64,000 nucleotides of DNA from Lacibacter sp. H375 (lineage in GTDB: Bacteria; Bacteroidota; Bacteroidia; Chitinophagales; Chitinophagaceae). Numbering within the stretch: position 1 is the stretch's first letter; the number at the start of each line of letters is the position of its first letter. Below are positions 55,562-64,000 of this stretch, in pieces. The notes beneath the pieces were generated by a model. It was not told where the DNA came from. It ran no database searches and saw only the letters and a program-made list of their open reading frames with translations. Made by a program: the position numbers and the translations under genes. Location: the NCBI RefSeq assembly GCF_037892425.1, contig NZ_JBBKTT010000001.1, forward strand, positions 2,108,001 through 2,172,000. Reading direction: 5' to 3'.

Positions 55562-57261
55562 TCAGTAGATGGTCTGATGTCAATGACTTTTAATTGCAGG
55601 CTTACAGTTCCGTTCCAATCGTTTTCATCAATGGTATAAACGACGTCGAAAGCGCCTTGTTGTAGAACAGGAAATAAATGAGCTGCACGAAAGAAGATAC
55701 CTGTTAAAACAGTATCATTTTGTTTTACAACTAAACGCAGATGCTGATCTTTTACAATTTTGCTGTAACCGTTATCACGCACTTTTTTGGAAACAAAAAC
55801 AGGTCGCATATTTTCCGGTCCGAAGGGTTCCATTTGTTTGATGATGTTATAAAGTCCGGGTTTAATATCTGCCAGTTGCAACTCTTCATCAATAATAATT
55901 TCGGGAATAAGCTGCTCATCTTTAATAGTGCGGCTTACTTCTTTTTCAAACGCAGCTGTAAACGCATCGATATTCTCAGGCATTAAAGTAAGACCTGCTG
56001 CCGCAAAGTGGCCGCCATATCCAAGAAGATGTTCACGGCAGGCATGAATAGCTTCATATAAATTAAATCCATTTACACTTCTTGCACTGCCGGCAGCATA
56101 ATCGCCACTTTGTGTGAGTACAATTGTTGGACGATAGTAATGTTCTGTTAATCGTGAAGCGACAATGCCTACGACGCCTTTGTGCCAATGTGATTGATAC
56201 AGTACAGTTGATTTTCTTGTTTTCAGTTGTTCGTTACCGTTAATGATCGCAAGAGCTTCTTCTGTGATGGACATATCTGCTTCTTTACGTTCATCATTAT
56301 CCGCATGCAACATTTCTGCGAAGCTTAATGCTTCTTCATAGGTTGAAGCAATGAACATCTGTACAGCTTTACGTGCATCATCCATTCGTCCGGCAGCGTT
56401 CACTCTTGGTGCAATCAAAAAAACTAAGTTGGTGATATGCATGGTAGTCTTTACATCGCTTAAAAACATTAATGCTTTTATACCGTTTGATGGTTGTTCA
56501 TTCACCCGTTTCAATCCATGCAAAGCAAGGATTCTGTTTTCTCCCGTCATCGGAACGATGTCTGCTGCAATAGCTGTTGCAACAAGATCAAGATAGCGAT
56601 GCACGTGTTCATCCTCAAGGTTCAGCGTTTGTGCAAGTGCTGTAATGAGTTTAAATCCCACACCACAACCACATAGTTCTTTGTATGGGTAATAGCAGTC
56701 TTTTTGTTTAGGATTGAGAATAGCAACCGCAATCGGCACTTCAGCGTCGGGTAAGTGGTGATCGCAAACGATAAAATCAATGCCTAACTCTTTTGCATAA
56801 GCGATTAGTTCAATTGATTTAATCCCACAGTCGAGGGAGATGATGAGATTAAACCCGTTTGCCTTTGCAAAATCAATTCCTTGTTTTGATACACCATACC
56901 CTTCACGATAACGATGGGGAATATAAAAATCTAAACGTGCAGGATCGTAAACAGAACAAAGAAATTGATACATGCAGGCAACACTTGTTGTACCATCAAC
57001 ATCATAATCGCCGAATACAAGAATTTTTTCGTTTTTGTTAAATGCATGCAATAGTCTGTCAACTGCTTTCTGCATGTCTTTCATTAACCATGGATCATGC
57101 AGATCGCTCAATTGCGGGCGGAAGTATTGTTTTGCTTTTTCAAATGTATCAAATCCTCTTTGCACAAGAATGCTGCAGAGTACAGGATGGATCTTGAGCT
57201 CATGTGCAAGTGCATCAATCCGTTGAGTGTCTTTTTTTAAAAAGGTCCATCGTTTCTGCAT
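55558..57261 (-). CDS. recJ: Single-stranded-DNA-specific exonuclease RecJ
   Basis: A 567-residue 5'-3' exonuclease acting in recombination and repair. DHH-superfamily motifs are present: VFGDYDVDGTTSVACMY, SLDCGIKS, VCDHHLPDAEVP, and the DHHA1 motif GYGGHFAAAGLT. The C-terminal OB domain ends the protein. It sits two bases after the polyprenyl synthase stop and overlaps the methyltransferase start, so the three genes form one operon. Confidence 0.96.
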   Translation of the reverse strand: MQKRWTFLKKDTQRIDALAHELKIHPVLCSILVQRGFDTFEKAKQYFRPQLSDLHDPWLMKDMQKAVDRLLHAFNKNEKILVFGDYDVDGTTSVACMYQFLCSVYDPARLDFYIPHRYREGYGVSKQGIDFAKANGFNLIISLDCGIKSIELIAYAKELGIDFIVCDHHLPDAEVPIAVAILNPKQKDCYYPYKELCGCGVGFKLITALAQTLNLEDEHVHRYLDLVATAIAADIVPMTGENRILALHGLKRVNEQPSNGIKALMFLSDVKTTMHITNLVFLIAPRVNAAGRMDDARKAVQMFIASTYEEALSFAEMLHADNDERKEADMSITEEALAIINGNEQLKTRKSTVLYQSHWHKGVVGIVASRLTEHYYRPTIVLTQSGDYAAGSARSVNGFNLYEAIHACREHLLGYGGHFAAAGLTLMPENIDAFTAAFEKEVSRTIKDEQLIPEIIIDEELQLADIKPGLYNIIKQMEPFGPENMRPVFVSKKVRDNGYSKIVKDQHLRLVVKQNDTVLTGIFFRAAHLFPVLQQGAFDVVYTIDENDWNGTVSLQLKVIDIRPSTD

Positions 57262-57263
57262 GC

Positions 57264-58235
57264 TTAATATTTTCTATCGGTGGTATATCTTACCAATGCT
57301 TCAAGTCCGTCTCTTATTTCATTTTGTGGAAATTGGTGAAGAATGGTGATCGCCTCATCACGATAACGGTTCATGGTATCAGCAGCATAAGTAATTCCCC
57401 CAGCTTTAATTACTTCATCAATGATATATTGTACATTTTTTTTCTGCCTGTTCTCGTTTTTGAGAAGATAGATCAATTCTTTTTTCTTGGCAGCATCTGC
57501 ATTATTCAACGTATAAATGAGTGGCAGTGTCAGTTTTTTTTCTTTAATATCGTTCCCTGTTGGTTTGCCAATAGAAGCGCTGCCATAATCAAAAAGATCA
57601 TCTTTGATCTGGAAAGCTATTCCTGCTTTTTCTCCAAACAATTTCATCTGTTCTGTTTTTTCAACATCCATTGTCGTGGACCAGGTACCTGCAGCACATG
57701 CAGATGATAATAGGGAAGCTGTTTTATTTTTGATGATCTCGAAGTAAACTTCTTCACTCAGGTTGAGTTTTCTTGTCTTTTCTATTTGCAGCAGTTCTCC
57801 TTCGCTCATTTTCTCAACTGCCTCAGATAATATCTTTAAAGTGGTGAAATCGTCATTTTTCAGCGAAAGTAACAAGCCCTTCGACAACAAATAATCGCCA
57901 ACTAACACAGCGATCTTGTTTTTCCACAACGCATTAATGGAGAAAAAGCCCCTTCTCTCCATCGATTCATCCACCACATCGTCATGAACAAGCGTAGCCG
58001 TATGAAGTAGTTCAACCAAAGCCGCAGCACGGTGAGTACTTTCGGTAATAGGACCAAACAATTTTGCACTCAGGAACACAAACATGGGCCTTACCTGCTT
58101 TCCTTTTCGCTTGATGATATATTGCATAATCCGATCGAGCAGGGACACCCTACTTTTAACAGCCTGGCGGAATTTTTCTTCAAAAGCCAGTAATTCGTCT
58201 TTAACCAATAATTGAATGGAGGAGGAAGCGCTCAT
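57264..58235 (-). CDS. Trans-polyprenyl diphosphate synthase
   Basis: A 323-residue prenyltransferase that elongates allylic diphosphates with isopentenyl diphosphate, most likely for the menaquinone side chain. It has the first aspartate-rich motif in LVHDDVVDESMERRG, KGKQVRPMFVFL, GDYLLSKG, and the second aspartate motif in FQIKDDLFDYG. Length fits medium/long-chain synthases. It is the first gene of the operon with recJ. Confidence 0.94.
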   Translation of the reverse strand: MSASSSIQLLVKDELLAFEEKFRQAVKSRVSLLDRIMQYIIKRKGKQVRPMFVFLSAKLFGPITESTHRAAALVELLHTATLVHDDVVDESMERRGFFSINALWKNKIAVLVGDYLLSKGLLLSLKNDDFTTLKILSEAVEKMSEGELLQIEKTRKLNLSEEVYFEIIKNKTASLLSSACAAGTWSTTMDVEKTEQMKLFGEKAGIAFQIKDDLFDYGSASIGKPTGNDIKEKKLTLPLIYTLNNADAAKKKELIYLLKNENRQKKNVQYIIDEVIKAGGITYAADTMNRYRDEAITILHQFPQNEIRDGLEALVRYTTDRKY

Positions 58236-58349
58236 GGGTTGGCAAATTACATTAATTGAAGATCTTTCCTATAATTTGGATAGAATGCAGCTATATTTGT
58301 GCGAAATAGGTCTTATATGACTATCTGATTGTAAATAAATTGCAAAAAA

Positions 58350-58380
58350 TTTGCTTTTTAAACTGTGATCTCTATTTTTG
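58350..58380 (+). promoter_or_regulatory. Promoter of the OmpA-family gene
   Basis: TTTG (58350-58353), a 19-base spacer and TATTTTTG (58373-58380) match the consensus exactly. The ATG lies 41 bases further on, so this mRNA has a leader. Confidence 0.8.
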
Positions 58381-58421
58381 CATTAATCATCAGGAATTTT
58401 CGAAACTTAATTACAACAACT

Positions 58422-60107
58422 ATGGCAAGCAAAAAGTACACCCTTCTTATAGGGGCCCTATGTTTTATTTTAACAAATCTTACCGCTCAGAGCTACGATT
58501 GGAAAGACTCCTCTCTGATTCCTAAAAAGTCTCAAGCTCAACACAACGAATTTTTACAAAACCAACAACCTTTTCCGGCAAAACCACGTAACCAGTGGGA
58601 AATTGGCTTAAGCGTTGGTAATGTTTTGGTAGCTGGTGACGTTACACCTGTTATTCCTCAAATCGGGTGGGGTGCCCATGTACGTAAAGCCTTCGGTTAT
58701 ATTTTTTCTGCAAGATTGCAATATGCAGGCGGTATCGCAAAAGGATTAAACTGGACTCCTGCATTTAATTACGGAAAAAATCCTGCTTGGAAATCTAACT
58801 ATGCAGCACCGGTCAATATGCGGTATCCAGGCATTCCTGCAGGTGGGCAAAGCGGTCAATTGTATCAATTTTCTTCAAAGGACTTGAGCACTACTGGTGC
58901 ATATGTACCGATTACTGATGCACTTATGGATCCCGTATATTATAATTTCAGAACAATTTCGCACCAATTGTCTTTGCAGGGTATCATTACTTTAAACAAT
59001 ATTCGTTTCCATAAATCAAAAACCAGCTTTATTATCTATGGTCTGGGTGGTATTGGTGGTATGGTTTACGAAACCAAAGTGGATGCCCTTAATGCAAATG
59101 ATGGAACTTATGCTGCAGACTTTAGGTCTATTTATGCAAAATACGAGGTTGCAAATAAGAACAAGCGTGATATTCGTCGTGACTTGAAAGCGGCCATGGA
59201 TAAAAAATATGAAAGTACGGCTGATGGTCACCAACTGCGTCGTCCTAAGTTATTTGATATGACTTTCCGCCCAATGGTACAGGTTGGTGCTGGTGTTGCA
59301 TTCAAAGTGGGTAAGCGTTTCAGCATTGGTATTGAAGAAGTATTAACTGTTGTTAAAGACGATCTTCTTGATGGACAACGTTGGCAGGAGCATTCAATGG
59401 GCGATGCTTCTTTAACTCGTGATTTTGATAATTGGCATTATACAAACATTAATTTCAACTATAGCCTTGGTGCTAAATCTGTTGAGCCTCTCTGGTGGTT
59501 AAATCCATTGGATTATGCTTACAACGAGTTAAATGCTCCCCGTCACATGAAGCTTCCAAAACCAGTTTTGGATGATGCTGATGGTGATGGTGTAACTGAT
59601 CAGTTCGATAACGAACCTAATACGCCAGCTGGTTGCCCGGTTGATACACATGGTGTTGCTCGTGATACTGATGGTGATGGTGTTCCGGATTGTAAGGATA
59701 AGGAATTGATCACTCCAACTCAGTGCCAGCCAGTAGATGCTGACGGTGTTGGTAAGTGTCCAGATCCTGAGTGCTGTAAGAACTTAGCTGCTGCTCCTCC
59801 AGCTTGTAACTTGGTTGATCTTCCAAGCATTAATTTCGGTGGCAACTCCAGCTCATTAAGTGCAGAAGGTAAAGCACTGGTTGGTAGCGTAGCTACTTCA
59901 CTCCGTGGCAACCCAGAATGTAAATTGATCGTTTGCGGTAGCGCTGCTAAGAGCAAATCAGGTCAGGCATTAGGTCAGAAGCGTGTTGACGCTATCGTTA
60001 AATACCTGGTAGAAGTACAAGGTATCAGCGCTGATCGTGTGGTTGCTCAGTACGACTGTCATGAAGGCGATCCTTCAGTAGTTGAGCTCCGTGCAGAAAA
60101 GAAATAA
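58422..60107 (+). CDS. OmpA-family outer membrane protein
   Basis: A 561-residue protein with signal peptide (about residues 1-25, ending LTAQ), an N-terminal beta-barrel-like region (about 50-370, WEIGLSVGNVLVAGDVTPVIPQIGWGAHVRKAFG), two type-3 thrombospondin-like calcium repeats (DADGDGVTDQFDNEP and DTDGDGVPDCKDKE, about 385-430), a cysteine-rich linker and a C-terminal OmpA domain (LPSINFGGNSSSLSAEGKALVGSVATSLRGNPECKLIVCGSA). It anchors the outer membrane to peptidoglycan. The frame extends 19 codons upstream, but the ATG at 58422 starts the signal. Confidence 0.92.
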   Translation: MASKKYTLLIGALCFILTNLTAQSYDWKDSSLIPKKSQAQHNEFLQNQQPFPAKPRNQWEIGLSVGNVLVAGDVTPVIPQIGWGAHVRKAFGYIFSARLQYAGGIAKGLNWTPAFNYGKNPAWKSNYAAPVNMRYPGIPAGGQSGQLYQFSSKDLSTTGAYVPITDALMDPVYYNFRTISHQLSLQGIITLNNIRFHKSKTSFIIYGLGGIGGMVYETKVDALNANDGTYAADFRSIYAKYEVANKNKRDIRRDLKAAMDKKYESTADGHQLRRPKLFDMTFRPMVQVGAGVAFKVGKRFSIGIEEVLTVVKDDLLDGQRWQEHSMGDASLTRDFDNWHYTNINFNYSLGAKSVEPLWWLNPLDYAYNELNAPRHMKLPKPVLDDADGDGVTDQFDNEPNTPAGCPVDTHGVARDTDGDGVPDCKDKELITPTQCQPVDADGVGKCPDPECCKNLAAAPPACNLVDLPSINFGGNSSSLSAEGKALVGSVATSLRGNPECKLIVCGSAAKSKSGQALGQKRVDAIVKYLVEVQGISADRVVAQYDCHEGDPSVVELRAEKK

Positions 60108-60130
60108 GTTAATATAGACTAATTGCTTAT

Positions 60131-60164
60131 AAAGCCCTCCGGTCATCCGGGGGGCTTTTCTTTA
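60131..60164 (+). terminator. Terminator of the OmpA-family gene
   Basis: An 11-bp stem AAGCCCTCCGG / CCGGGGGGCTT (one G-T pair) with a TCAT loop, followed by TTCTTT, 23 bases after the stop. Confidence 0.85.
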
Positions 60165-60227
60165 GGAAAAGATTAACCGGTGTTTTCCTGTTCAGAAAAA
60201 GGATAGCCCTAATTTGCCCGAAAATCT

Positions 60228-60235
60228 TAACTTTG
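60228..60235 (+). promoter_or_regulatory. -7 element of the bamD operon
   Basis: TAACTTTG matches TAnnTTTG and ends nine bases before the bamD ATG. No clear -33 box. Confidence 0.45.
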
Positions 60236-60244
60236 CTGGCTTTT

Positions 60245-61075
60245 ATGAATTTGATTATCCGTCTAGTATTTTTCGTGGTTGTTATCGGTTCACTCGCAGG
60301 GTGTAATAAAAAGACTATTACAAATATCCTCAAGAGTAAAGACGTTGAGTATAAACTTGGTATGGCAGAGCAATACTATGCCAACAAGAAATACAGTAAG
60401 GCACAGATTCTTTACGAAGATCTGTTCCCCTTATTAAGGAACGATCCACGCTTTGAAGATCTTTATTATAAGTACGCTTACTGTGGCTTCTATCAGAAGG
60501 ATTACCTGAGTGCAGAAAATCTTTTTAAAGGGTTCCTGGAAGTATTTCCCAAAAGCCAAAAAGCTGCTGAGGTTGATTATATGAGAGCGTATTGTTATTA
60601 TAAACAATCGCCCGGTGTAGATCTGGATCAAACAACGACCCAGAAAGCAATAGGTTCAATGCAGGCTCATCTTAATAACTATCCTGAGTCTTCAAAAGCC
60701 GAAGATGCCAAGAAAATTATTGACGAATGTTATGCAAAGCTTGAAGAGAAGGAATATAAAAGCGCCGAACTTTATTATAACGTAGGTTCACATAGAGCAG
60801 CAGCAATTACCTTCACAAACTTACTGAATAGCTATCCTGAGTCGAAAAGAGCAGACGAGTATAAGCTGATGATCATAAAATCTTATTATCAGTACGCTCA
60901 AATGAGTATTGAGGAAAAGCAGAAGGAACGTTTTCAAAAGGTGGTAGAAGAGTACTATGATTTTGTTGATCGTTTCCCTGAGAGCAAGCTTTTAAAAGAC
61001 GCAGAAAAATATTTTAATCTTTCTTCAAATAATTTAAAACCAAATAAAAATGAGCAGACTGATACGAAAAGTTAG
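60245..61075 (+). CDS. bamD: Outer membrane assembly lipoprotein BamD
   Basis: A 276-residue lipoprotein (signal ending GSLAGC) of the BAM complex that inserts beta-barrel proteins into the outer membrane. Tetratricopeptide-like repeats start at YKLGMAEQYYANKKYSKAQILYEDLFPLL and recur through AAITFTNLLNSYPESKRADEYKLMIIKSYYQYAQ. The ATG at 60245 is preferred over an upstream TTG at 60233. The final 26 bases overlap rpoZ. Confidence 0.93.
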   Translation: MNLIIRLVFFVVVIGSLAGCNKKTITNILKSKDVEYKLGMAEQYYANKKYSKAQILYEDLFPLLRNDPRFEDLYYKYAYCGFYQKDYLSAENLFKGFLEVFPKSQKAAEVDYMRAYCYYKQSPGVDLDQTTTQKAIGSMQAHLNNYPESSKAEDAKKIIDECYAKLEEKEYKSAELYYNVGSHRAAAITFTNLLNSYPESKRADEYKLMIIKSYYQYAQMSIEEKQKERFQKVVEEYYDFVDRFPESKLLKDAEKYFNLSSNNLKPNKNEQTDTKS

Positions 61076-61391
61076 CGCCAACACCAGCAATGTTGTTGAA
61101 ACAAAAAATGTGGCTGACTTGAAGGCGAAAACAGGTAATTTATATGAATCAATTGCTGTGATTGCTAAACGTGCCAACCAGATCAATATTTCCTTAAAGG
61201 AAGAATTGCATAATAAACTGGAAGAGTTTGCAAGTCATACCGATAGTCTTGAAGAAATTCACGAGAATAAAGAACAGATTGAAATCTCAAAGGCTTACGA
61301 AAGAATGCCGAACCCTGCTTTGCTTGCAACACAGGAATTTGTAGATGATAAAGTATATCATCGCAGAGCTGAGAATGATCTGTTCTCTTAA
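61050..61391 (+). CDS. rpoZ: RNA polymerase omega subunit (Bacteroidota RpoZ/Rpb6-like)
   Basis: A 113-residue protein beginning MSRLIRKVSANTSNVVETKNVADLKAKTGNLYESIAVIAKRANQI, the Bacteroidota form of omega, with the conserved NLYESIAVIAKRANQI helix. It stabilises the beta' subunit. The start lies 26 bases inside bamD, and the order bamD-rpoZ-coaBC is common in the phylum. A terminator-like hairpin follows. Confidence 0.92.
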   Translation: MSRLIRKVSANTSNVVETKNVADLKAKTGNLYESIAVIAKRANQINISLKEELHNKLEEFASHTDSLEEIHENKEQIEISKAYERMPNPALLATQEFVDDKVYHRRAENDLFS

Positions 61392-61415
61392 TTCATACTT
61401 GAATAAATGATTTAA

Positions 61416-61451
61416 ATGGCGGTCAATGCATGACCGCCATTCCTGTTTTTT
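61416..61451 (+). terminator. Terminator between rpoZ and coaBC
   Basis: Ten-base perfect stem ATGGCGGTCA/TGACCGCCAT with a five-base loop, then TCCTG and seven T. It would separate or attenuate transcription into coaBC. Confidence 0.75.
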
Positions 61452-61483
61452 TATTGAATATTTTACTCTATTTTCATTTTCAG

Positions 61484-62683
61484 ATGAAGCTACAGGGAAA
61501 GAAAATTGTTTTAGGAATTACGGGCAGTATTGCTGCCTATAAATCCATTTTGCTGGTGCGTTTGCTGGTTAAGGAAGGTGCTGAAGTAAAAGTAATACTC
61601 ACTCCTTCTGCAAAAGATTTTGTATCGCCACTTGTGCTATCAACACTATCAAAGAACAATGTACTTGTCGATCTGTTTGACGAGAACAGTTGGGCTAACC
61701 ATGTTGAACTTGGACGCTGGGCCGATCTGATGTTAATTGCTCCATTAAGCTGCAACACGTTGGCTAAAATGGCAAATGGAATGTGCGATAATCTTTTACT
61801 GGCGGTTTATCTTTCAGCAACATGTCAGGTGATGATTGCCCCGGCTATGGACGAAGACATGTGGAAACACCCGGCAACAAAAAGGAATATCAGCACACTT
61901 CAGTCTTATGGCAATCATCTCATCCCTGTTGAAGCTGGGGAGCTTGCAAGCGGGCTTGTTGGCGAGGGGCGAATGGCCGAGCCTGAAAGTATCATGCACA
62001 CAGTAGAAGGTTTTTTTTTGACCGGCTCTGAATTTAAAGACCATAAAGTTTTGGTAACAGCTGGCCCAACTTACGAAGCAATTGATCCGGTAAGATTTAT
62101 TGGCAATCATTCAAGTGGGAAAATGGGTATTGCAATAGCAGAAGAACTGGCAATGCGTGGTGCAAATGTGGTTTTGGTCTTGGGGCCATCATCTCAACAA
62201 ATAACAAGTACTTCTATCAACCTAATACGGGTAAATAATGCGGAAGAGATGTATCAAAAAAGTATAGAGCATTTCCCCGATTCTCAGCTGGCAATCATGT
62301 CTGCGGCAGTTGCTGATTATACTCCTGTACAAATTGCAGCTGAAAAGATAAAGAAGAACGAGGGCAACATGCAGATTGAATTGAAAAAGACAAAGGACAT
62401 ACTTGCATCTTTGGGCGATATGAAAAAGCCTGATCAGTATTTGGTGGGCTTTGCTCTTGAAACAACTAATGAAAAGGAATATGCTATAGGAAAGCTAAGC
62501 TCAAAGAATGCAGATATGATCGTGCTGAACTCACTGAACGACGCAGGTGCCGGGTTTGGTGGTGATACAAATAAAATCACCATATTCGACAAGAACCAAA
62601 AGGAATATTCGTTTACTGTAAAGACAAAGAAAGAAGTTGCAAAGGATATTGTGGACACCATAAAAAAAATGATGCATGCATAA
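61484..62683 (+). CDS. coaBC: Bifunctional phosphopantothenoylcysteine decarboxylase/synthase
   Basis: Two consecutive steps of coenzyme A synthesis. The 399-residue product has the flavoprotein decarboxylase domain (LGITGSIAAYKS, APAMDEDMWKHP, residues about 5-180) and the CTP-dependent synthase domain (VTAGPTYEAIDPVRFIGNHSSGKMG, SAAVADYTPVQIAAEKIKK). The ATG at 61484 is set by homology. Its last eight bases overlap the DUF4835 gene. Confidence 0.96.
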   Translation: MKLQGKKIVLGITGSIAAYKSILLVRLLVKEGAEVKVILTPSAKDFVSPLVLSTLSKNNVLVDLFDENSWANHVELGRWADLMLIAPLSCNTLAKMANGMCDNLLLAVYLSATCQVMIAPAMDEDMWKHPATKRNISTLQSYGNHLIPVEAGELASGLVGEGRMAEPESIMHTVEGFFLTGSEFKDHKVLVTAGPTYEAIDPVRFIGNHSSGKMGIAIAEELAMRGANVVLVLGPSSQQITSTSINLIRVNNAEEMYQKSIEHFPDSQLAIMSAAVADYTPVQIAAEKIKKNEGNMQIELKKTKDILASLGDMKKPDQYLVGFALETTNEKEYAIGKLSSKNADMIVLNSLNDAGAGFGGDTNKITIFDKNQKEYSFTVKTKKEVAKDIVDTIKKMMHA

Positions 62684-63596
62684 AAGCTTATTCCTTTTTC
62701 TATTTTGCTTTTTATCATGGTTCAGTAATGCGCAGGAGCTGAATGCAAGAGTTCGTGTGGTAGATAATCAAATCCCTACAACGATCGACAGAAAGATATT
62801 TCGTACGCTTGAAGCGTCTCTCACAACATTTTTAAACAACCGTCGATGGTCTGCAGATAATTTCAAACAGAATGAAAAGATCAATTGCCAGATACTCATT
62901 AATCTTGAGGGGATGGGGGAGCCAAATGTTTTTTCGGCAAGTATAACCATCCAGGCTGCACGTCCGGTTTATTCAAGTTCATATGTATCTCCTATCATTA
63001 ACTTTAAAGATCCCAACTTCGATTTTAAATACATAGAGTCGCAACCGATGGAGTTTAATGAAAATCGTATATCAGGCTCTGATCCATTGGTTTCAAATCT
63101 AACAGCTGTTATGGCTTATTATGCTTACATCATTGTTGGATTTGATTATGAATCGTTCTCATTGCGTGGTGGTAATCCTTATTTTCAAAAAGCACTTAAC
63201 ATTGTAAACAATGCTCCTGATGCCAGTAAGATTTCAGGATGGAAATCGTTTGAAAATAATAATCGAAACAGGTATTGGCTTACTGAAAACCTGATCAATA
63301 ACCGTTATACTGTAATCCATGATGTGTATTACAATTACTACAGAAAGGGCATGGATTATTTATACGAAAACGAAGCAGGCGCAAGAACAGAAGTGATGAA
63401 CTCGTTGGTATATCTAGATAACCTGAACAGGGAAACGCCAAACTTAATGATCGTGCAATTTTTTATGCTAGGGAAGGCTGATGAATTGATCAATCTTTTT
63501 AAAAAAGCACCCCCGCAGGAGAAAACAAAAGTGGTTGATATATTAAGCCGATTAGATGTTACCAATTCGAATAAATATAAACAGGAACTTCGATGA
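62676..63596 (+). CDS. DUF4835-family exported protein (PorD-like)
   Basis: A 306-residue protein with signal peptide (MHKSLFLFLFCFLSWFSNAQ). The start ELNARVRVVDNQIPTTIDRKIFRTLEASLTTFLNNRRW and the pattern DPLVSNLTAVMAYYAYIIVGFDYESFSLRGGNPYFQKALNIVNNAP are diagnostic of DUF4835. Some annotation schemes call the family PorD and link it with type IX secretion; I treat that as tentative. It overlaps coaBC and the following gene. Confidence 0.87.
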   Translation: MHKSLFLFLFCFLSWFSNAQELNARVRVVDNQIPTTIDRKIFRTLEASLTTFLNNRRWSADNFKQNEKINCQILINLEGMGEPNVFSASITIQAARPVYSSSYVSPIINFKDPNFDFKYIESQPMEFNENRISGSDPLVSNLTAVMAYYAYIIVGFDYESFSLRGGNPYFQKALNIVNNAPDASKISGWKSFENNNRNRYWLTENLINNRYTVIHDVYYNYYRKGMDYLYENEAGARTEVMNSLVYLDNLNRETPNLMIVQFFMLGKADELINLFKKAPPQEKTKVVDILSRLDVTNSNKYKQELR

Positions 63597-64000
63597 GAGA
63601 AATACTGTTACTTCTTTGTTTATTTGGTATCGTAGCCTGTTCTGAAACCAAAAAGCCGCCAGCAAATATTCTTGGTCCGGAGAAATTTCAAAAGATACTA
63701 ACTGATGTAATACTGGCAGATGCATTGTCTACTGAAAGGTCATTTAAAGACACATCATTGAAAATTAAAGATGCAAATGCTTCATACTTCTTAAAAATAT
63801 TCGAGATTCACGGAGTTACGAAGAATGAATTTATGCGGAGCTATAATTTTTATCTGAGTCGCCCTGATCTTCTTCGGGTTATTTCCGATTCCGTTTCCGC
63901 AGTACTTAACAGAGAAAATCTTAAATTAACGACCGATACCGTTAAACCTAAGCCGAATGGTAATAACAGCCCGAAAATTAGAATCAGAGATGGGAATAAA
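63593..64000 (+). CDS. DUF4296-family lipoprotein (3' end outside window)
   Basis: The frame from the ATG at 63593, overlapping the previous stop as ATGA, stays open to the window edge (136 codons). The product begins MREILLLLCLFGIVACSETK, a lipoprotein signal with Cys 16, followed by PEKFQKILTDVILADALSTERSF, the helical pattern of DUF4296. Function is unknown. It is translationally coupled to the DUF4835 gene. Confidence 0.82.
   Translation, partial: MREILLLLCLFGIVACSETKKPPANILGPEKFQKILTDVILADALSTERSFKDTSLKIKDANASYFLKIFEIHGVTKNEFMRSYNFYLSRPDLLRVISDSVSAVLNRENLKLTTDTVKPKPNGNNSPKIRIRDGNK

Overview
The window is about 40% GC and reads as a chromosomal segment of a Bacteroidota bacterium, most likely Chitinophagaceae-like; the family is inferred from general resemblance, not from an alignment. 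Supporting signs are promoters of the type TTTG-N19/20-TAnnTTTG, starts with A-rich upstream sequence and few Shine-Dalgarno sites, secreted proteins with type IX (T9SS) C-terminal sorting domains, SPOR/LemA/TPM and DUF4296/DUF4476/DUF4835 families, and the rpsF-rpsR-rplI and bamD-rpoZ-coaBC gene orders.

Layout. 1-9.3 kb: the 3' part of secA, deoC, a SPOR protein, an M20 amidohydrolase, two small secreted proteins, a papain-like protease with a glycine-rich membrane anchor, a DUF4442 protein and a beta-CASP metallo-beta-lactamase protein. 9.3-11.6 kb: a minus-strand T9SS cargo gene, a possible 43-codon gene and tRNA-Glu. 11.7-18.8 kb: gap and pgk with a lipoprotein between them, then a LemA-LemA-TPM-TPM membrane module, a CsbD-like protein and a stand-alone CinA domain. 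18.8-23.5 kb: an M1 aminopeptidase, a DUF4476 protein and truA. 23.5-29.3 kb: a complete rRNA operon (16S, tRNA-Ile, tRNA-Ala, 23S, 5S) behind four tandem promoters, each followed by a small hairpin. 29.3-37.4 kb: an accessory stretch with a DUF2306 membrane protein, several hydrolases (one a two-enzyme fusion, one apparently lacking its nucleophile), a truncated beta-lactamase, apbE, a lipoprotein and a decayed 3' end of a second apbE. 37.4-41.5 kb: two exported Gfo/Idh/MocA oxidoreductases around a double DUF1080 protein, a set fitting the 3-keto-glycoside route of glycan breakdown. 41.7-48.6 kb: an MFS transporter, two glycosyltransferases, an aldo/keto reductase and an L,D-transpeptidase. 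48.7-58.2 kb: ribosomal proteins L9, S18 and S6, a 1535-residue T9SS nuclease, a methyltransferase, recJ and a polyprenyl synthase. 58.4-64 kb: an OmpA-family protein and the bamD-rpoZ-coaBC-DUF4835-DUF4296 cluster, the last gene running off the window.

Most of the window is housekeeping or envelope-related. I see no CRISPR array, prophage, transposase or recognisable defence island. The least ordinary features are the repeated rRNA promoter/hairpin units, the eroded hydrolase/apbE region at 31-37.4 kb, the 3-keto-glycoside gene set, and a series of promoters whose -7 box ends only 4-9 bases before the start codon, which predicts leaderless or nearly leaderless mRNAs.
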